Assembly (NCBI GenBank): GCA_013396525.1
Contig: VWYX01001156.1
Coordinates: 120,858 to 184,857 of the forward strand
Reading direction: 5' to 3'
Length of the DNA: 64,000 nucleotides
From: Chaetorhynchus papuensis
Lineage: Eukaryota; Chordata; Aves; Passeriformes; Rhipiduridae
A program made the translations under genes and the position numbers. Positions 20,453-35,400 of this stretch are shown one piece after another; position 1 is the first letter of the stretch; the number at the start of each line of letters is the position of its first letter. The notes below the pieces were generated by a model that was not told where the DNA came from, searched no databases, and saw only the letters and a list, made by a program, of their open reading frames with translations.

Positions 20453-23400
20453 GTGAGTGAGGGGCGGGCGGCGCGGCCCCCCTGCCCCGGGGCTCGGCGG
20501 GTCTTCCCCTCACGCACAGCCCGGTTGGGATGGAGTGTGAGGGGGTGAGGAAACCGAAACCCTCCCTGAGCCTCCCCCGCCTCTGCCGCTCCCTGACTGA
20601 GCAAACCCGCACAAAAGTGTGGATTTTTCTATGAAATGGAAGAGCCGGGTGAGGATGAGGGTGCTCAGGGTGCACCAAGCCCTGGGGGCTGCGGGGGCTC
20701 TCAGTCCCCCACCTGGAACACCTCCCTCCGGGCTCACCTGCCTCAGTGCCCACCTCCCTCATGGGAACATGGAATGGTTTAGGAGCGAAGAGACCTTACA
20801 GATTTTACTTTTAAACAGTATGTTGTTGATCTTACCCACATATACAGGGTGGTTTGGGTTGGGAAGGGACCTTAAAGCCCAGTGCCACCCCTGTCACGGG
20901 GTAGGGACACCTTCCACTGTCCCAGGGTGCTCCAAGCCCCGTCCAGCCTGGCCTTGGACACTGCCAGGGCTGGAGCAGCCACAGCTGCTCTGGGCAGCCC
21001 GTCCCACTCCCCTCTCCCAGGTTTCTCGCCTATGCTGACATTTTGCAAAGTTGCTTTGGAAAAAGAAGAAAAAAGGAGCAATAAAAGTCACCAAGTCCAA
21101 GGCTGCTTCATCCCGTGGAGGCATTGCAGGCGCTCGCTGGTGTGAACTTGCTGTGTTAACATTTCGTGATCTATAGGGGTTTATTTCCCTTGTAGACATG
21201 GTGGGTGCTGGGAAGTTCCACATTTTCCTGCCTGTTCCCTCTGAAGCACAACTAAATCGTGGGCAGCACTGATAGAGGTTGGCCAGGGGACCCTAAGTCT
21301 GTGGCTGCTTTTCACTTTCCGTTATAAAACATTCATGGGAGCTCCTCCTGATAAACTCTTATGCCCTGCTTGTGCAAGGATTTGATAATTGCCAAAGGGA
21401 CGCCTTTGGGATAAAAATGTGACTTGTTGGCTGTGTCCCACCCCCGTTCTGCTCAGGCTTTCCTGCCTGTTCCTCTCCTGCCGCTTGTGTTCTGGAGAAT
21501 GGGAAATCAGTCACTTGTCAGGCCCCAGAGTTGTTGGATGCACCTGAGAGTGGCTCTGGCAATAGATGTGAGGTGGGCTAAGCTCCCTCAGCAGGCTTGA
21601 AACTACTGAGGAAGGAGAAAATTAAGCTTTTTCAGACAATTGTGATGCCTCCTCTGGATGAAATCTGTAGATTTTGAGATCTGGCTGCTTCAGCCACCGA
21701 GTGCTTGTGGATTTTTGTGCTATGCAGCTACAGGGTGTACCTGTGCCCTGAGGTGCTGCAGAGTTAGGGCTCAGATTCTGTGGGATGTAATAACAACCAG
21801 CATACTTAGTGCTGTTTTCCTTTTATATTTTGCATTTCTATTTGGGCAGAGAGTGCATTTGTGTTTGAATATAAGAAACTCATAATGAGAACAGTTGAGC
21901 TTTGAACACGATATCAGATTGAAATGAATTTTGCAGTGCCTCTAAAAGTTTAAATTTGTTTCTCATTTGTATACTCCATGACGTTGTAATTGTATTAGAA
22001 AGGGCTTGCACGCAGTATCTTTGTAATTAACAGGAAACTTATGTGTCACAGTTTGTTCTTGGGGTTTTATTCTTTGGTTAATGTGTATTAGAGATCTAAA
22101 TGAAGTATTGGAAATTGATTGTTAGCTTAAAAATCAACATGGCATGTTGGTTGCCTTTAGGAATCCATTGAGAGGTGCCTTGCAGGGACAGACTTTGCTA
22201 ATTTGGTATGAAAGGATAAGAAGAACAAGCCAGCAGTCCTGGATCCTTACAATAAATGTGCAACTTCATTTATTATTTTCTCTGTGCTGTTGCTCATGGA
22301 GCCTGAGGGTGTTGTCAGGACATCCCTGCTGTGTCTGATACACCTTGGAGGCCACATTTAACTGCAGTGCCTTGGTCACTGGCACTCAAACCTACCCAAA
22401 GCCAGGCTTATCCCCTGACAATGGTTCAGACTTGAGTTCTTCTCACCCGGCCCTGAGCTCTGCCTGAGCTTCAGGGTCATCTGGTGTCTGTGCTGTGGGC
22501 AGAACAAGCTTTTGTCAGAAGCTAATTGATACTGTTAATTTTTCTAACTTTGCTGCTGTCATCCCCTGCCTCTAGGCCTGTCTGCACTGGGACATTTGGG
22601 AAAGCTGATGTGAATTTCCCAAAAGTGTGGCCTTTCAGTAAAGTTGCTGAGCTCTGCCAAGTGTAGGGCACTGTGTGGTGGCCCTGGGCTGCCACCCCGG
22701 CCCCGCTGCTGGTGTTCTACAACACTCAGGCAACACCTGCTGCTCACGTTTTACTGCTCTGGAGAGGGCAACTGACTCTCAGTGCTGACACGTAGGAAAC
22801 TCTGTGAGACCCAACTCACGACCTGTTCAAGGGTTGGTTACGTCACTTGTGGAGATGGCAGAGTCCCCTTTGTGCTGAGCAGAGGGAAGGAGTTGCTGCT
22901 CCTCCGTCACTGAGTCCCCGTGGCGGGTTTGTTCAGTTTACACTTGGATGGGCTCCTCCCTATTCCATAAATCCAGCTTTCTGCCAGAGCTATTTTTGTT
23001 CGGGGTCACTGGCTGACCCAAGACGGGCTGTGCTGGATTTAGTTCCCAAGTGAGCCCAGATGTGGGTGGAATTGAAATCATACCAGTTTCGGTGCACGCA
23101 AGGATACTTCCCCAAGGATGTCTCTAGTGGGAAAAAGAGGAATGGTGAAGCTGCACTTTTCATTAGTGTAGTACTTGAATTAGTGGTGTTGACATGGGCT
23201 GGATGAGTGTGCCTGGGTGGGTGGGTGGATGCAATGTGAATTTACTGCCTCATCTCCCAGCCCCTGCACTCATGCCCGATTATTTGTAGGTCTGAGTGGT
23301 GATTCAGCAGGGATATCATGGTGTCAGTATCTCTTCATGGCTGTGTCTTACAGCTTCTTAATGAATGTTTCATTAGACGCTCAGCAGTCACTGTGTGTTA

Positions 23401-26400
23401 CACTTTATTGTAAATAAAAGTCATCCTGTCCTTGAATTCCTTGGTCCTGAGTACGCTTCATCCCAGGGTCTGGTTGTGATTCTTAGTCATCAGAATAATT
23501 AAAAAAAAAAGAAAAGCAGGACTATGGGAACAGTCTGTGTGGACTCAGTAGCTTTGTTTCTTTGTAGTAATCTCCAAAACTGTAACAGACAATTGTTTCT
23601 GGAACTCTCATAAATCAGAATTATTAAAACAGCCGTATTTGAGTGGTTTATGTGTCAGCAATTGCCCATCATCCCTTCAGTGAGTGCCTGCTCATCTCTG
23701 CACTGCTGCAGGAGTAATTGGCAATTCCAATCACAGGACATCAGATTAACTGAAAGACTCCTTAAAACAGGGAATCTTTTTGTGTCCAGCAGCTTTCAGG
23801 TCCTGCCACTGGCAGGCAGGTATTTATCTGCAGACAAGTGTTACCTGCTGTTAGTGATGGGAGAACGCTGTGGACTTGGTAAAACTCTTTTATTTCACTG
23901 GTTTTGAGTTAATATGACCAAGACTATTTCATGGCAGTTGGAGTGAGAGGGTGCTTGTAGAAAGGGAGTGTTGGTGTGGCCAGAGCTGCTCAGCTTTTGC
24001 AGAAATTGTGGTGTAGATGAAACTGTTGAGTAAGAGAAGCAGGAAACTGCATCACCTCATTTTCTTCATGCCATAGTGAAAATTTCAAGTAGTAAAAGTT
24101 ACCATTTTTAATTTACTTCCTCATAAGGAAGAGGGCAAAAACCTTATTTTTCACAAGTATGAAATATTCTGGTTTATCAAGTGATCTCTTGTATTACGCT
24201 GCAAAGACCACTCACTGTTCTGTACAACTTGCATTTGTCTTGACAAACAGGTCAAACCTCAGAGCGTTAAAAATGGGATCTGTGGAATGCAAAGAGGGAG
24301 TTGGAGTTCTTTAATTATCTGTTGTCCAGCCTTAGTGATGCCTTTGGGAGTCACTTCAGAGCAGTTAACTCCTCGCAGGGTCTCAGGTGTGTTCCAGGAC
24401 AGTCAGATGTGACCCATATGCTCTGTGCCAGGCCATAGGATCACGTGGAGGCTCAACTGTGGGCAAACCCAGCACCCCTGAACCACTGGGAGTGGGGAAC
24501 CACATGGAAATGCAGGGAAAAGCAGACAATTACACAGGGCAGCGTCAGGGCAGCGTCAGGGCTGCATCAGGGGTAGTCTGATGTGAGCTGTGTGCTCGTG
24601 GTGTTTGTGTTCCCACATCTGCATCGTGAGCGGGTGCTACCTGACTCATCCGCTGCTGATTTCTAGTGAGTTGCTCATTCTTCATAAGCATTGTGCAAAT
24701 CTCCCCCGGGAACACAACAGACCTGTGTCACCTTTATTAAAGAATTCAAGGATGTGTGAAAGGAAGACAGTGAGAGCACCTGGTGATGTGTAATGATTGT
24801 AAAATGAATTTGGGGTTGTTTTCCTCTTCTTGTAACTACTTCCAGCATGAAACCCTCTGTGGAAGGCTGTACTTGCTGCTCAGATGGTTCCTGGTCATCC
24901 CAGCCCACCTGAGCCTGAGGATGTGGTGCAAAGAACTGTGGGTTAATAGTCCTTGCAGTTGTCTCCCTGTACACACGGTGACTCTGGCCTCCTAAAGCAG
25001 CATTTCATAAAAACACAGTTCTGTGTTCACTTAAAAACACACAAAAGTGGTTTTTCTACTGTTTATCAACTATCTCACAAACCCCAGCATTTTCAGATTA
25101 AAGCAACAGTTCTAGATCCGTATTTATTGCAGGTACCTTTGAAACATAGATAATATTTGCTATGATTATTAATATTTTTGGCATCAAGAAGCTACACTGA
25201 AAATCTGGTTCTCCTGAGAATGTGCTGAAAGATTGTGGTGCTAGGGAAGTGTTTGCTGTGCAGTCAGGGCTGAGGTGTGAGCTGGAGTCCTAGAAAAAAG
25301 TTGAAGCAAACTGAAACGGGGAATTGGGCTTTAAATGCTGCAGAGAGATGTCTCAAAGGGATTTTCTTGAGGTAGTTGTGTGCAGGTTGTACCTCTGTCA
25401 AAAAAACCCCATTGTTTTTCTGGATGATGTGGCGAGTTGAGGCCATACTTTAGAATCATAAAATCACAGAATAGTTTGGGTTGGAAGGGACCTTAAAGTT
25501 CATCCAGTTCCTCCCCCATGTCCCTTCCATAGGAGCAGGTTGCTCCAAGCCCCTGGCCTTGGACACTTCCAGGGAAGAGCTTTGAGTTCTAAAAGGCCGA
25601 ACTCCTGTTCTGCCATTTAGTGTCCCCATTTAGTGTTTGCAGACTGTGTTGTTTTCCTTTCCTTTTTCAGGTCTGGAAAAATGAGCACAAGTGCTGAGGT
25701 TGAGCAAATGATTCAATTTGTCCCCATCTTCAGGCATTCGGTGTCCCTGTAATCCATTAGGAACAATTCTTAGCAGGGATGTGGGTCCCATTTGATTCTT
25801 GCTCTGTACCACACCCTTTCTGCTCCTCCCTTGATGAACCTCCATTGCAGTTTTGGAGTGAAGGGTACTGTCTGTATTACATTGATACTTTTACACTGAC
25901 TTCCTTATCTTTTGAGTACCATCTTAAACACTCATATTTGGGGTTGAAGTTGTGGTGGAAGAGGTTTGGCTTCCCATGAGGTAATAAACTGTATTTAATC
26001 CCAGCAGAGGAAATATTATGTGAATGCTTGGTTTCATTTGTGCTTTTGCTAATGAAATATTCATGCTTCATAAACAAGCTTTTCATGCCTTTAAGCCATT
26101 TTAATTTCCTCATTCTAAATAGTTACGAATATTTGAATTGTTCATGTGGTGTTGGATTAAAGAGCTGCTGGGAGGAGACTGCTTTCTCCTTGGAGAGGGG
26201 CACCTGCCTCTGGGTGCTGCAGGACACTCCTTGCTCTGCTCAGGCCAGCAGCAGTTGAGTCTCATCAGCCCTTCTTGGCTTCCTCAGAGTTGCTCAGCCT
26301 GCAGAAGCTGTCTCGTGTCACAGTTTGGAATGAATGGAATGAAAATTCCCCTTAGTCCATCAAAATTTGACTTACGAGCTTGGCCAGGGGCCAGCGTGAT

Positions 26401-29400
26401 CTTCAGAGATGGAAAAGGCCATCAATCTCACTTAAAAAGCAAATCCCAACCAGACGAGTTGCAAAGGGGGGATCCAGGCCAGCTTCCTGACTCCACAGGG
26501 ACTGCTGAGCCCATGGACACCTGGAGCTGCTGCAGGTGTGCTCTGGGATTCCTGACTGGAATTCCCATGAACCAGGCTTTGAATGAGGTGATGTCCAGCC
26601 TGGAGTTTGTTTTGCCTCCATATGTGCTGAGTTTAGCTGGTTTCACTGGACCTTCCTTAGCACATCTGCCCTCCCTGCCTGATGAAAGCCTCCTTAGAGG
26701 GAAGTTTTACAGGAGTCTTTTTACAGCAGCTGGGTGGAGGAGTGTTTAATAATTTTAGCACCTGGGTGTTGAATAATATACGAGCTCAGATTTATGAATG
26801 AGATCAGTCTTTCAGGGTGCCTTGTACTTGTAAACTCTGAGGCTGCTGATGCTGTGCCCCAGACCTGCTGGTTCTGCCTCCAGCTGCCTCTGGTCCTTGT
26901 CAGAGCACAGGTAACAACATTTAATTGTAAGCTGGGGAGGGACATCCATGGCACGTGGCATCAGGTGTGAAACAAAAACCTGACAGAATCAGTGAAGTAG
27001 CAAGAACTACGGGGAATTAGCTCAATAGGAAATTGAGCCCTTTCTTGCATTTTTAAAAGTATTTTTTCCTGCTGTTCACACAAAGTAGATCTACAAAAAT
27101 CAGCTGGTAATTTAGGAATTCCTCAGCAGCCTTTTGGCTGTCATCCTTACTCTGCAGTTATTTCATAGGTTCTGATGAAATGCTGTGGCTCCTGAAGCTC
27201 CTCAGAGTTGCAGTGCATCTGTTTGGGATGCTGTCAGGTGGAATCCTGTTCTGGTTTTTGATTACCACGTTTGAGGTGGCTTGTGTAACCTGCATCATCT
27301 TAACTGAAGTAATTTATCATCACCTGCTGAGTTTCACCAGCTGAAGGTTGACTCTAAGATCTGCTCAACTCTTACAGTAAATATTAGCTAATACTTCCAA
27401 ATACTTGCAATGAGTCTCGTGGCCTCCTTTAGTCAAGAGTCCTTTGCATTGACTTTTGTTCAAAAATCTGCCTCTCCAGGTGGTTTTACTGATCTAACAC
27501 TCACCAAGCCCCTGCATTTCTTTGACTCTTTGCATTTCTTCTGGCTGAGCAGGCTTTGCCACTACCTGAACTTAGTGATACTTACTTGAATTCCTTTAAA
27601 GATGCAGATCTCACGAGGTGTTTGGAGTTACATCATCTCTCTTCCTGCATCATGATTGCATCTTTTTATGGAATGAAGGAATTCTGAGAGGGGGAGAAGG
27701 AAATAAACTGCACACAGTTTTGCCTGTAAGTGTGAAGTAGGGGAGCTGTGTGTCCCCTGGTGGCAAATGCTCATTTCCAAGTGTCTGAAGCAAAAATACA
27801 ACTTGTAAAGAAGATTTCTGTTCCTTTAAGGGCTTTTTTTGGTGAGATGTGATGAGATCTCAGCTCCTGATGCTGCTGTCACGTGCTGTATTAGACTAGG
27901 AGGAAAAGTGTTCAGTTGTGGTGTTCTCAAGTGCTGAAAGAACAGCTTGGCTGTGAGGCTGTTCTGTATTTGGGAGTGAAAAAGGGCCATTAGATAGACT
28001 TAACTTGTTTGAAAATACTTCTTTTTTCTTCAAATCTAAGCCATTAAACTGCTCCCGAGATGATCTCTGTCTTTGGCTAGGAATGAGGTTTTTCTGGTCT
28101 CTGAGTTAGTTGTTCTCTGTGGCAGCAACACCCCAAGTGGTTCCTTTGGGTGGTGGTTTAGATGGACAACAGATACTGTCCCGTCAGGGCCCAGCTGAGG
28201 TAGGAGGAGGGAGATATCTTGGAAAGACCTTTTAAATAAAATAGTTCTTAATGATAAGCTGGAGGACCCAACCCTGTCATCACTGATGGTCTTGCAGTGC
28301 TCAGCTTCTCAGGCTCAGCAGCAGAACTGTGACTGGGCATAACAAGCCTGCTCTTGCTCTAACTCTTGGTGGTGGTGGTATTTTCCATTCTGCCCCCAAT
28401 AATCTCTGAGCATTTTTCTGTGCAGACTTTAAATTTTCTCCTTGACCAGTGCTGGAATATTTGTTCAGCAGTTTTCTCCTGTTCTGCTGAAGCGTTTTGC
28501 AGCCCACGTTTCCTGGCTGCTGGGATGCTGCGGACCTTCCCTTCTGGGTTTAAAAGTTGGCAGTGACCTGCCCCGTGGCTGCCACTTGCCCAGTGTGACC
28601 TGCCCCATGGCTGCCACTTGCCCAGTGTGACCTGCCAGTCTTGAGCTGTGTGACACTTCAGAGAACAGTTTGTGTGTGACTGTTGGGCTGGTCTGATCCA
28701 GAGCTTTATTTCCAGAAAAATGTATTCATTGGGTGAAAATATGGCATTAAACCAGTTCCATGTCCTTGGGCAGCCACTTACCTGCCATGGTGTCATTTCT
28801 CATCCTTGGCTGTTCCTTGCTCTACTCTGGGGTGTCAGGCATTGACTCCCACTGTCCCTCCAAGAAGTGTTGTCCCACCTGACCTTCCTTTCTCCTCCTG
28901 CTGCCTTCCCATATTTCTGTAACTGCAGTACCCTCCTGGTCATCCTGGGTGACTCCTCTCTCCTCTTTCAGTACCTTCTGTGTGCAGCTGGACACCTCTG
29001 CCCAGCTTTCCCCCTTGCTGCTGATGTCCCTTCAGCTCTCCCAGTGTTCTCTCTGATCTTGGGCTGATTTTCCCAGCCTTGCCCAGTCTGTCAGCCAGAA
29101 TTCCCTGGGGCTGGAGCGAGTGAGCTCCTCTGGACAGCAGTTCACTTGTTCCACCTGCACTGTTGGACTTGGTCCTTTCTAGGCCTTTGCATCCCAAGTC
29201 AGGTGTTGTTATTCCCCTGTGGTGTGCCAGGCCCAAGCCTGAGCCATACACAGAGCCCAGTCTTGCCCAGAGTCACCTCACACTGATTTTTGTGCTCATT
29301 CCTTCCCTTGTGCCTTGACAAACCCCCTTTCCCACAGAGCTTGTTCAGAGTTATCTACAAAGATTGCTTTTGCTCTCAGTTCTATCTCCTTCACCCATCT

Positions 29401-32400
29401 CCTTGCCTCCCTCCTGTTCCACCTCAGAACACAGCTTATCTCCTCCCCGTGTTTATCAGTTTCTCGCGCAGGACTGATCTGTACCATGTCTGTCTGAGAA
29501 CTCCTGACCAGCATTTCTGTGCTTTTCCCTCAGTTGCTCCTTTTGGCATGCAAGAAACACCATATAACTTTGAGCAAAGACACTGCCTCCTCCTTCCATG
29601 TGTAATTTATAGAGCCCACACAAAGTGTGCCACGGTAGGAGGTTTGGAGTGCTGCAGTCACTGATTATCGTGTTCATCTCCTCAAGTTGTTTCCTGGCTC
29701 CACGCTGGATCCCAGCCCGTTGGAGTTCGTGTTCTCTTGGGTCTGGACAGAGCCTGCCCCGATGTTATCCTGCCTGAGGTTGTTCAGGTAGAAAATTATC
29801 TGATTAGAGTATCTTGATATGTTCCTGTTTAAGGCTGATGTAACTTAATTTGGGCAGCCTGAAGGGTCATTACATCTTCCTGGGAAACGAAAACTGGAGA
29901 TTTGTGGCAGGACTCTGCAATATGTGGGGTGTGATGTGCTGCTGGGGCTGGATGTGCTGTTTGGGGTGGTGGGTTTAACTCCATCTCCAAACACGGTGTT
30001 TATGTTGGGATTTTTCCCCTTGTCCCTGCATCGTTATTTGCATCAAGCCAACTCAAACCATGTTTCACTGGAAGTTCTGACAGCCTTGGAACAAATCTCT
30101 TTGTTCTGGGGCCTCTAACAAGAACGTTTTCAGTCCCATTCTGATGGAGAGCAGGCGTGCATGGCTACTCCTCAAATGAATTATGCTGTGAGGCACCAGC
30201 TGAAACTTTCAGGAAAGATTCCCTTTCAATATCTGCCCCCCGTTACAGCATCAGCGCCTTCATCATTGCCCTGGGGTTTATTTATGGTGCCCAGGACAAA
30301 TTTTCTAGTAGGGGAGCTAAAGGGAACTCCAGCACTTCCCTGCATTGTCCTGCCCAGGGAGTGCAACAGCTGGGCAGGAATGAGAACCCATCTTTTAACA
30401 GCTACTGGATGGCAGCAAAGGCTGTCTCACCATGAATAGCAAAGAAAAACAAACTGAAACAAAAAATCCCCTTTCCCACTGTAGGAACAGCATGGCTTTC
30501 TTTGAGGAGAGCTTCTCCGTGGCATTTGGAGGGGTAAAAACCGCAGTGGCTGTGAAAGCCTTCACACCACGGCCATCAAGGGCACAATGAAGCTTTCATT
30601 CTCCACATCACATCGCTGAGATGTTTACACTAAAACTTTTGCTGTTATTCAGATTGCTACGCTGCAGCTAAATAGGTTATTTTGTTTACAAGAATGAATG
30701 ATAAAGTAAATTTCACCTTCAAAGGAAAACTCCAGCTATGGTTCCTTGAAGGCCTCCCCTCCCCTGCACTGTTTATAAAGCAACTGGATATGGAGTTTAT
30801 AAACTTCCAAGGCTGGAAACAGTGCCTTCCACTCCTCCTTAATACCAGCTTCTTTGTGTGTTGTTGCTTCTTGATCCCGGGTGTAAAGACCAGGGGAGTG
30901 AATGAAAACAGGCTCAAAGAGCTGTAAATACAATTTAGGCCCCCAGAAAAATCCCAAAACACCAGACCTGGAGCAGCGGAGTCTTCAAGTGAACTTGCTT
31001 AGAAAAATTGTTGCCCCTGCACCTTGCAGATGATGTCCTCTCTTGTTTGCTTCTCAGAGTATCAGAAGGACACCGTGCTGCTTTTCCTTGTGCTTGCAGG
31101 GACAGAAGAACCCCCGTATTCTTTTAAAGCTGGATGTAAACACCTCCTTGGAACAGTAGCTGTTAAACTTTGTTGAAAAGTGCTTAGCAATGACAAAAAA
31201 ATGTTATTTCCGAAAGGATCTCTGTAGCACTGAGGAGGTTTTTTTGCAAATGAAAGTCCAAATTTACCACAAAAATGTCCCTGTAACCTCTTATAATTCA
31301 AAACATATTCCTTGCTTTTCAAAAGCACAGGCAAATTACCAGGGAGCCTTTCTAAAATAAGCCCGAGGTTGGATGTTTGACTTTGCGGACAGTGCTGCTT
31401 GATAATCAACGTTTCCTTTTTTGAGTTTGCCTGTGTTGCAGTCAGAAAGGGACTTTGCTTTGTGGGGTTTCTGACCTGTTCCAGGTGAGGAGAACACGAA
31501 CAACGCCTGTGCTGCAGCACTGGGATAGAAACAGGAGTATCCATTTCCCTTCTTTTCCTGATAAATGTAGCATTTGTGTCTCCAGCAAAACAAACAATGG
31601 AAATCTTGTCTTTGTTCTTGTTTTCTGGGCCGTGCCGCATCCTGGCTTTCAAGGATGCAGACATTCCTGAGCTAGACATCTCCAGTGTCTGGCAGCTGGT
31701 TCTCTGACTTCGCGTTAGTTACGGAACTTAAACCCCTCTGAGGAAACGCCAGGGAAAGGCAGATCCACGTGAAGTGTAAAGCCTTTAAACCTGGTATGAA
31801 ACCCTAAGAGCTGAGCTTGGTAGGAAACTGAAGGAAAGCTGAACAATTTTGAAATTATTGAGAATATTTGGCTTCATTTTTCCAATCAGTCGATAGAAAA
31901 CATGTTTTCCATTAAGGACTTACATTTTTGGAGACTTAAGGGGGGGGGGCTGCTTATTGTCAAAACGAGTCTTGTTTTTCACCAAATATCTTGGCTGCCT
32001 GGTTTGACTTTTGGTGTTGTCCCTGTATCCCTGCAGGCAGTGAGGGGGAGCTGGTGCCAGGCTGGCACATTGAATGCTGGAAGCAAGGGTGCTTTGGGGT
32101 TTGGATGCTGAGTGCTTGTGCCCTGAGGAGCAGTGCCAGGCTCCAGCTGGCTGGCAGGAATGGGAAAGCCAGGAAAGAGTGATGGGGGACCCATCTCCTA
32201 AAAGATGCCACGTGTATCATCCCCTGCCATGCTGGAAACGAGCAGCAAGATAAATCTCAAGCTTTCATAAATGCTTGATTGTTTCTGTCCTGCTTTTCCT
32301 CTGGGTTTCTGGATCTTGGATGTTCTCATGGAGGAGCCAAGGTGGCACCTGCTGCTCGCTGGATGAGCCATTGGAGCAGGAAGATCTTCACTGTTCCCAG

Positions 32401-35400
32401 GGCTGCTCTGAGGGATAATGTGAGTTTGGGGCTCTGCTCTCACACCACAGGCTGTGATTAACTTGAGGGCCAGCCCAGATGTGTTGCTACTGATTTTAGG
32501 GAGAAAACTCGTGTTAATCTTGGTCTTCTCCTGGGAGTTCTGCCCATAACTGATTGGGAACTGGCTGCTCAGCTGCTTTGCTGAGAGGCTGTTTATTAAA
32601 GTTAGCGAGCAGACCCAGTGCAGATGGACAGATCGCTTGTTTTAGTGGACAAACAAAAATGTGTTGTGTTGCAAACTTTACAGCTGAATCATGGAAACTG
32701 TAGAATTGGGTCATAATATTTCAAAATGTTAAACTCCATCTGATACATTTTAACCTTCTGCCTTTCCCATGTTGTCCTTGTACCTAGGAAAAAATAACAG
32801 AAGTTAAAAACAGTAAACGTGGTGAATTTTGAAGACATTCTGTGGCACCTTGACCAAATGAAAGGAATCATTTGCTAGGGTTTACATTTCTTAATGTGCA
32901 CTTAAACCACAATAAATCACAGGAGGGATAAGTGAACAGATTTGTACAGAAAGCCTGGCTTGGTCAGTGTCAGGTTTATGTTGTACGAGGGATGTGGGAA
33001 GCTCAGACAGTTCAGTAGTTGGATCAGTATTTGTTGGGGGTTTTTTTATCAAGACACTTCTGCTGCCTTTTTGAAGGCTCCTCTTTACCTGTACCTGGTT
33101 ATGTGACATAAATCTTGTGCTGGCAGTAATTCCCACGCCACCTTCCCATCCTTTGTGCAGTGCCAAAGGATGTTTCACCTCAAGTGCCAAATTCTCTCGT
33201 GTCTTGATGAGCAGGGTAAGCCCCATAATCAATCTGGGAAAGCTTTCTGGGGAAAATAGCCCCACCCCCTCCCTTTCATATGTAGATGTAGTGGCTTGCC
33301 TTGTTTAAGACAAACGAGCAGCCTCTGTTTATCCTAATGAGGTACTTGATGTGGAAACTGATAGCACTAATGGCCAGATCCCAAATAATTTACTGTGTAG
33401 GAAAATTGCCCAATTTCGCCCACCCATCTGGTCATCCCTGGGTGTCACATGGAGAGTGGGAGCCTTTGATTCATTCCCTGAGTAATGGAGTGCAATGGAT
33501 ATTTTGCAAACTAAAAGTTTCTATCACTGAAGACAGTGATTTCTTTGTGTTTTGACCTGGGTTTTGATACTCCTTGTACCCTCCAGTGCTATGAGTGCCA
33601 AATAGTCCCTTTTTTCATCATGGGGAGAAAGTAACTTGGAAAAACATCCTATCCCATATCAGCTACAAACCATCCATTTATCTATGAGGACAGGGGAGGA
33701 GCAGTGTGAGGGAGCAGCACTGGCAAGTTCAAGCATTCCCTGGTTTTGTTCTGCTCTCTGATGTTTGAACCTTTCAGATATTCTGTGGTCGTTTCCAACT
33801 TCACAGTGATGAAAGCTAATTCTCTCAATAAGGGTGAGGATGGTTGTATTCTTTTTACTCGAAGAGGGCGTATTTTAAGAAAAAACCAATAGTTATCATG
33901 ATACACATGGAATAAATCACAAGTGGTGAAATTTATTTCTCAGACTTTTCTTCCCTCCCTGCTCAGTGCCACCATCCCCTTGGGTTTTCTGGGACTAACT
34001 TCTCCTGCAATAGAATTTTCACACCAAGGATTTTGACTTTGAAATTGCATCTTTCACTCAGATGGGGAAAGTGGAGTAGTTTTCAGTCTCACAGAAATTT
34101 TGAATGAACACAGAGAAAGTAATGGCAGCAGATGGATTTTTATGGAGTGGGGAATGTCCGAATTGCCTTTCACAGGAACTGTATTGTCACACAAGAACTG
34201 AGCGGTTTCAGGAGGGATGTCTCTGCCCTTAGGTGCTCTCAGGTGCTGGTGTTAATGCCTGGGAACTGATTTGGCTGGAAAAAGGATCTTTTGCCTCTCT
34301 GCTCAGGATGCCCAAGTGGCTTCCAGGGTGGGAACTGGTGGCACAAGGTGATGCTGGGGTCCTGCTGGCTCGGGGTGCCAGACCTTCCTCACCATTCAGT
34401 TCCCACTGACCCACTCCCTTCTCCTACCTGTCCCTTTAGAGAGCTTAGAGAAGGTTTCAGTGGAAACCCTCTTTTCTGAGCTTTTTTATCACAGAATGCT
34501 AAGGGGTTGGAAGGGATCATTTAGTCCCATGATGGGCAGGGACACCTCTCACTGGACCAGGTTGCTCAAGGCCTCATCCAGGCTGGCCTTGAACATTTGC
34601 AGAGTTGGGGCATCCACAACCTCCCTGAGCAACCTGTTCTAGTGTCTCACTATTCTCACAACAAAAAATTTCTTCCTAATAGCTAACCTGAATTCCTTTT
34701 TTTCAATTTGTACCCATTCCACTGTGTCCTGTCACTGCAGTTCATGACAAAGAGTCCCTCTCCAGCTTCCCTGTAGCCCCATTACACACTGGAAGGTGCT
34801 GGGAGGTCTCCACACAACCTTCCCTTCTCCAGGCTGTGTTAATGTTGAGTTAAAGTTTCCTTTCCAGCATGGTTCTCTTGGTGTCTGTCTTGAAGGGCTG
34901 AAGGGCCCCACTCTCAGCCAGCACCTGCTCCTCTGGGAGCCACAGAAACCCTACAGTCTTACCCCCTTGCTTTGCTGTTCTAATTATTATCATTTGCTAA
35001 TTATGCACAGGATTAATCACTTTCTGGTGCTTCTGGATGCCACTGCAGTGTTTGTCACTCATTTGCTTCGAGGTTTCATATTTGTGGAGTGTAACTGGCC
35101 ATTCTTCACGTGCCTTGGAGTTTTCTTGTTAGGTTTGCCTTGAATTGCATCACAGAGAAGTTGAAATAGTAACAAAAACTCACTTCCTAATAAGTGGATA
35201 CCATCTTGTCTTGCTGTGACTTGCTTTCTTACCAGAGTGTATTGTGGGATCTCATGAAAACTCATTTGTTAGATCACACTTGCGAAGAAGCTTTAGGGAG
35301 CTCTGTTCCCCTAATTCCAAATATAACCATCCTGTCATCTTAATCAACATTTACTTTAAATTTTTCCAGCTGGAAATTAACTCCCTGGCAAATTTGGCCA

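Larger units (their letters stand above)
19970..20520. promoter_or_regulatory. CpG island and presumed MYO1D promoter
   Basis: GC and CpG density rise sharply around MYO1D exon 1, on both sides of the gap and into the start of intron 1 ('ggggcgggcggcgcggcc'). There is no TATA box in the visible part, in keeping with a dispersed CpG-island promoter. The transcription start cannot be placed because the gap may contain it. Confidence 0.7.

Noticed and set aside
26138..26749. 203-codon sense open frame in MYO1D intron 1
   Set aside because: No recognisable motif, no clear splice-site support as an exon and composition like its surroundings; probably chance.
31062..31679. 205-codon antisense open frame in MYO1D intron 1
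   Set aside because: No domain recognised. A rough estimate for ~36 kb in six frames at this base composition gives about 0.2 such frames by chance, so it is not compelling without expression or conservation.
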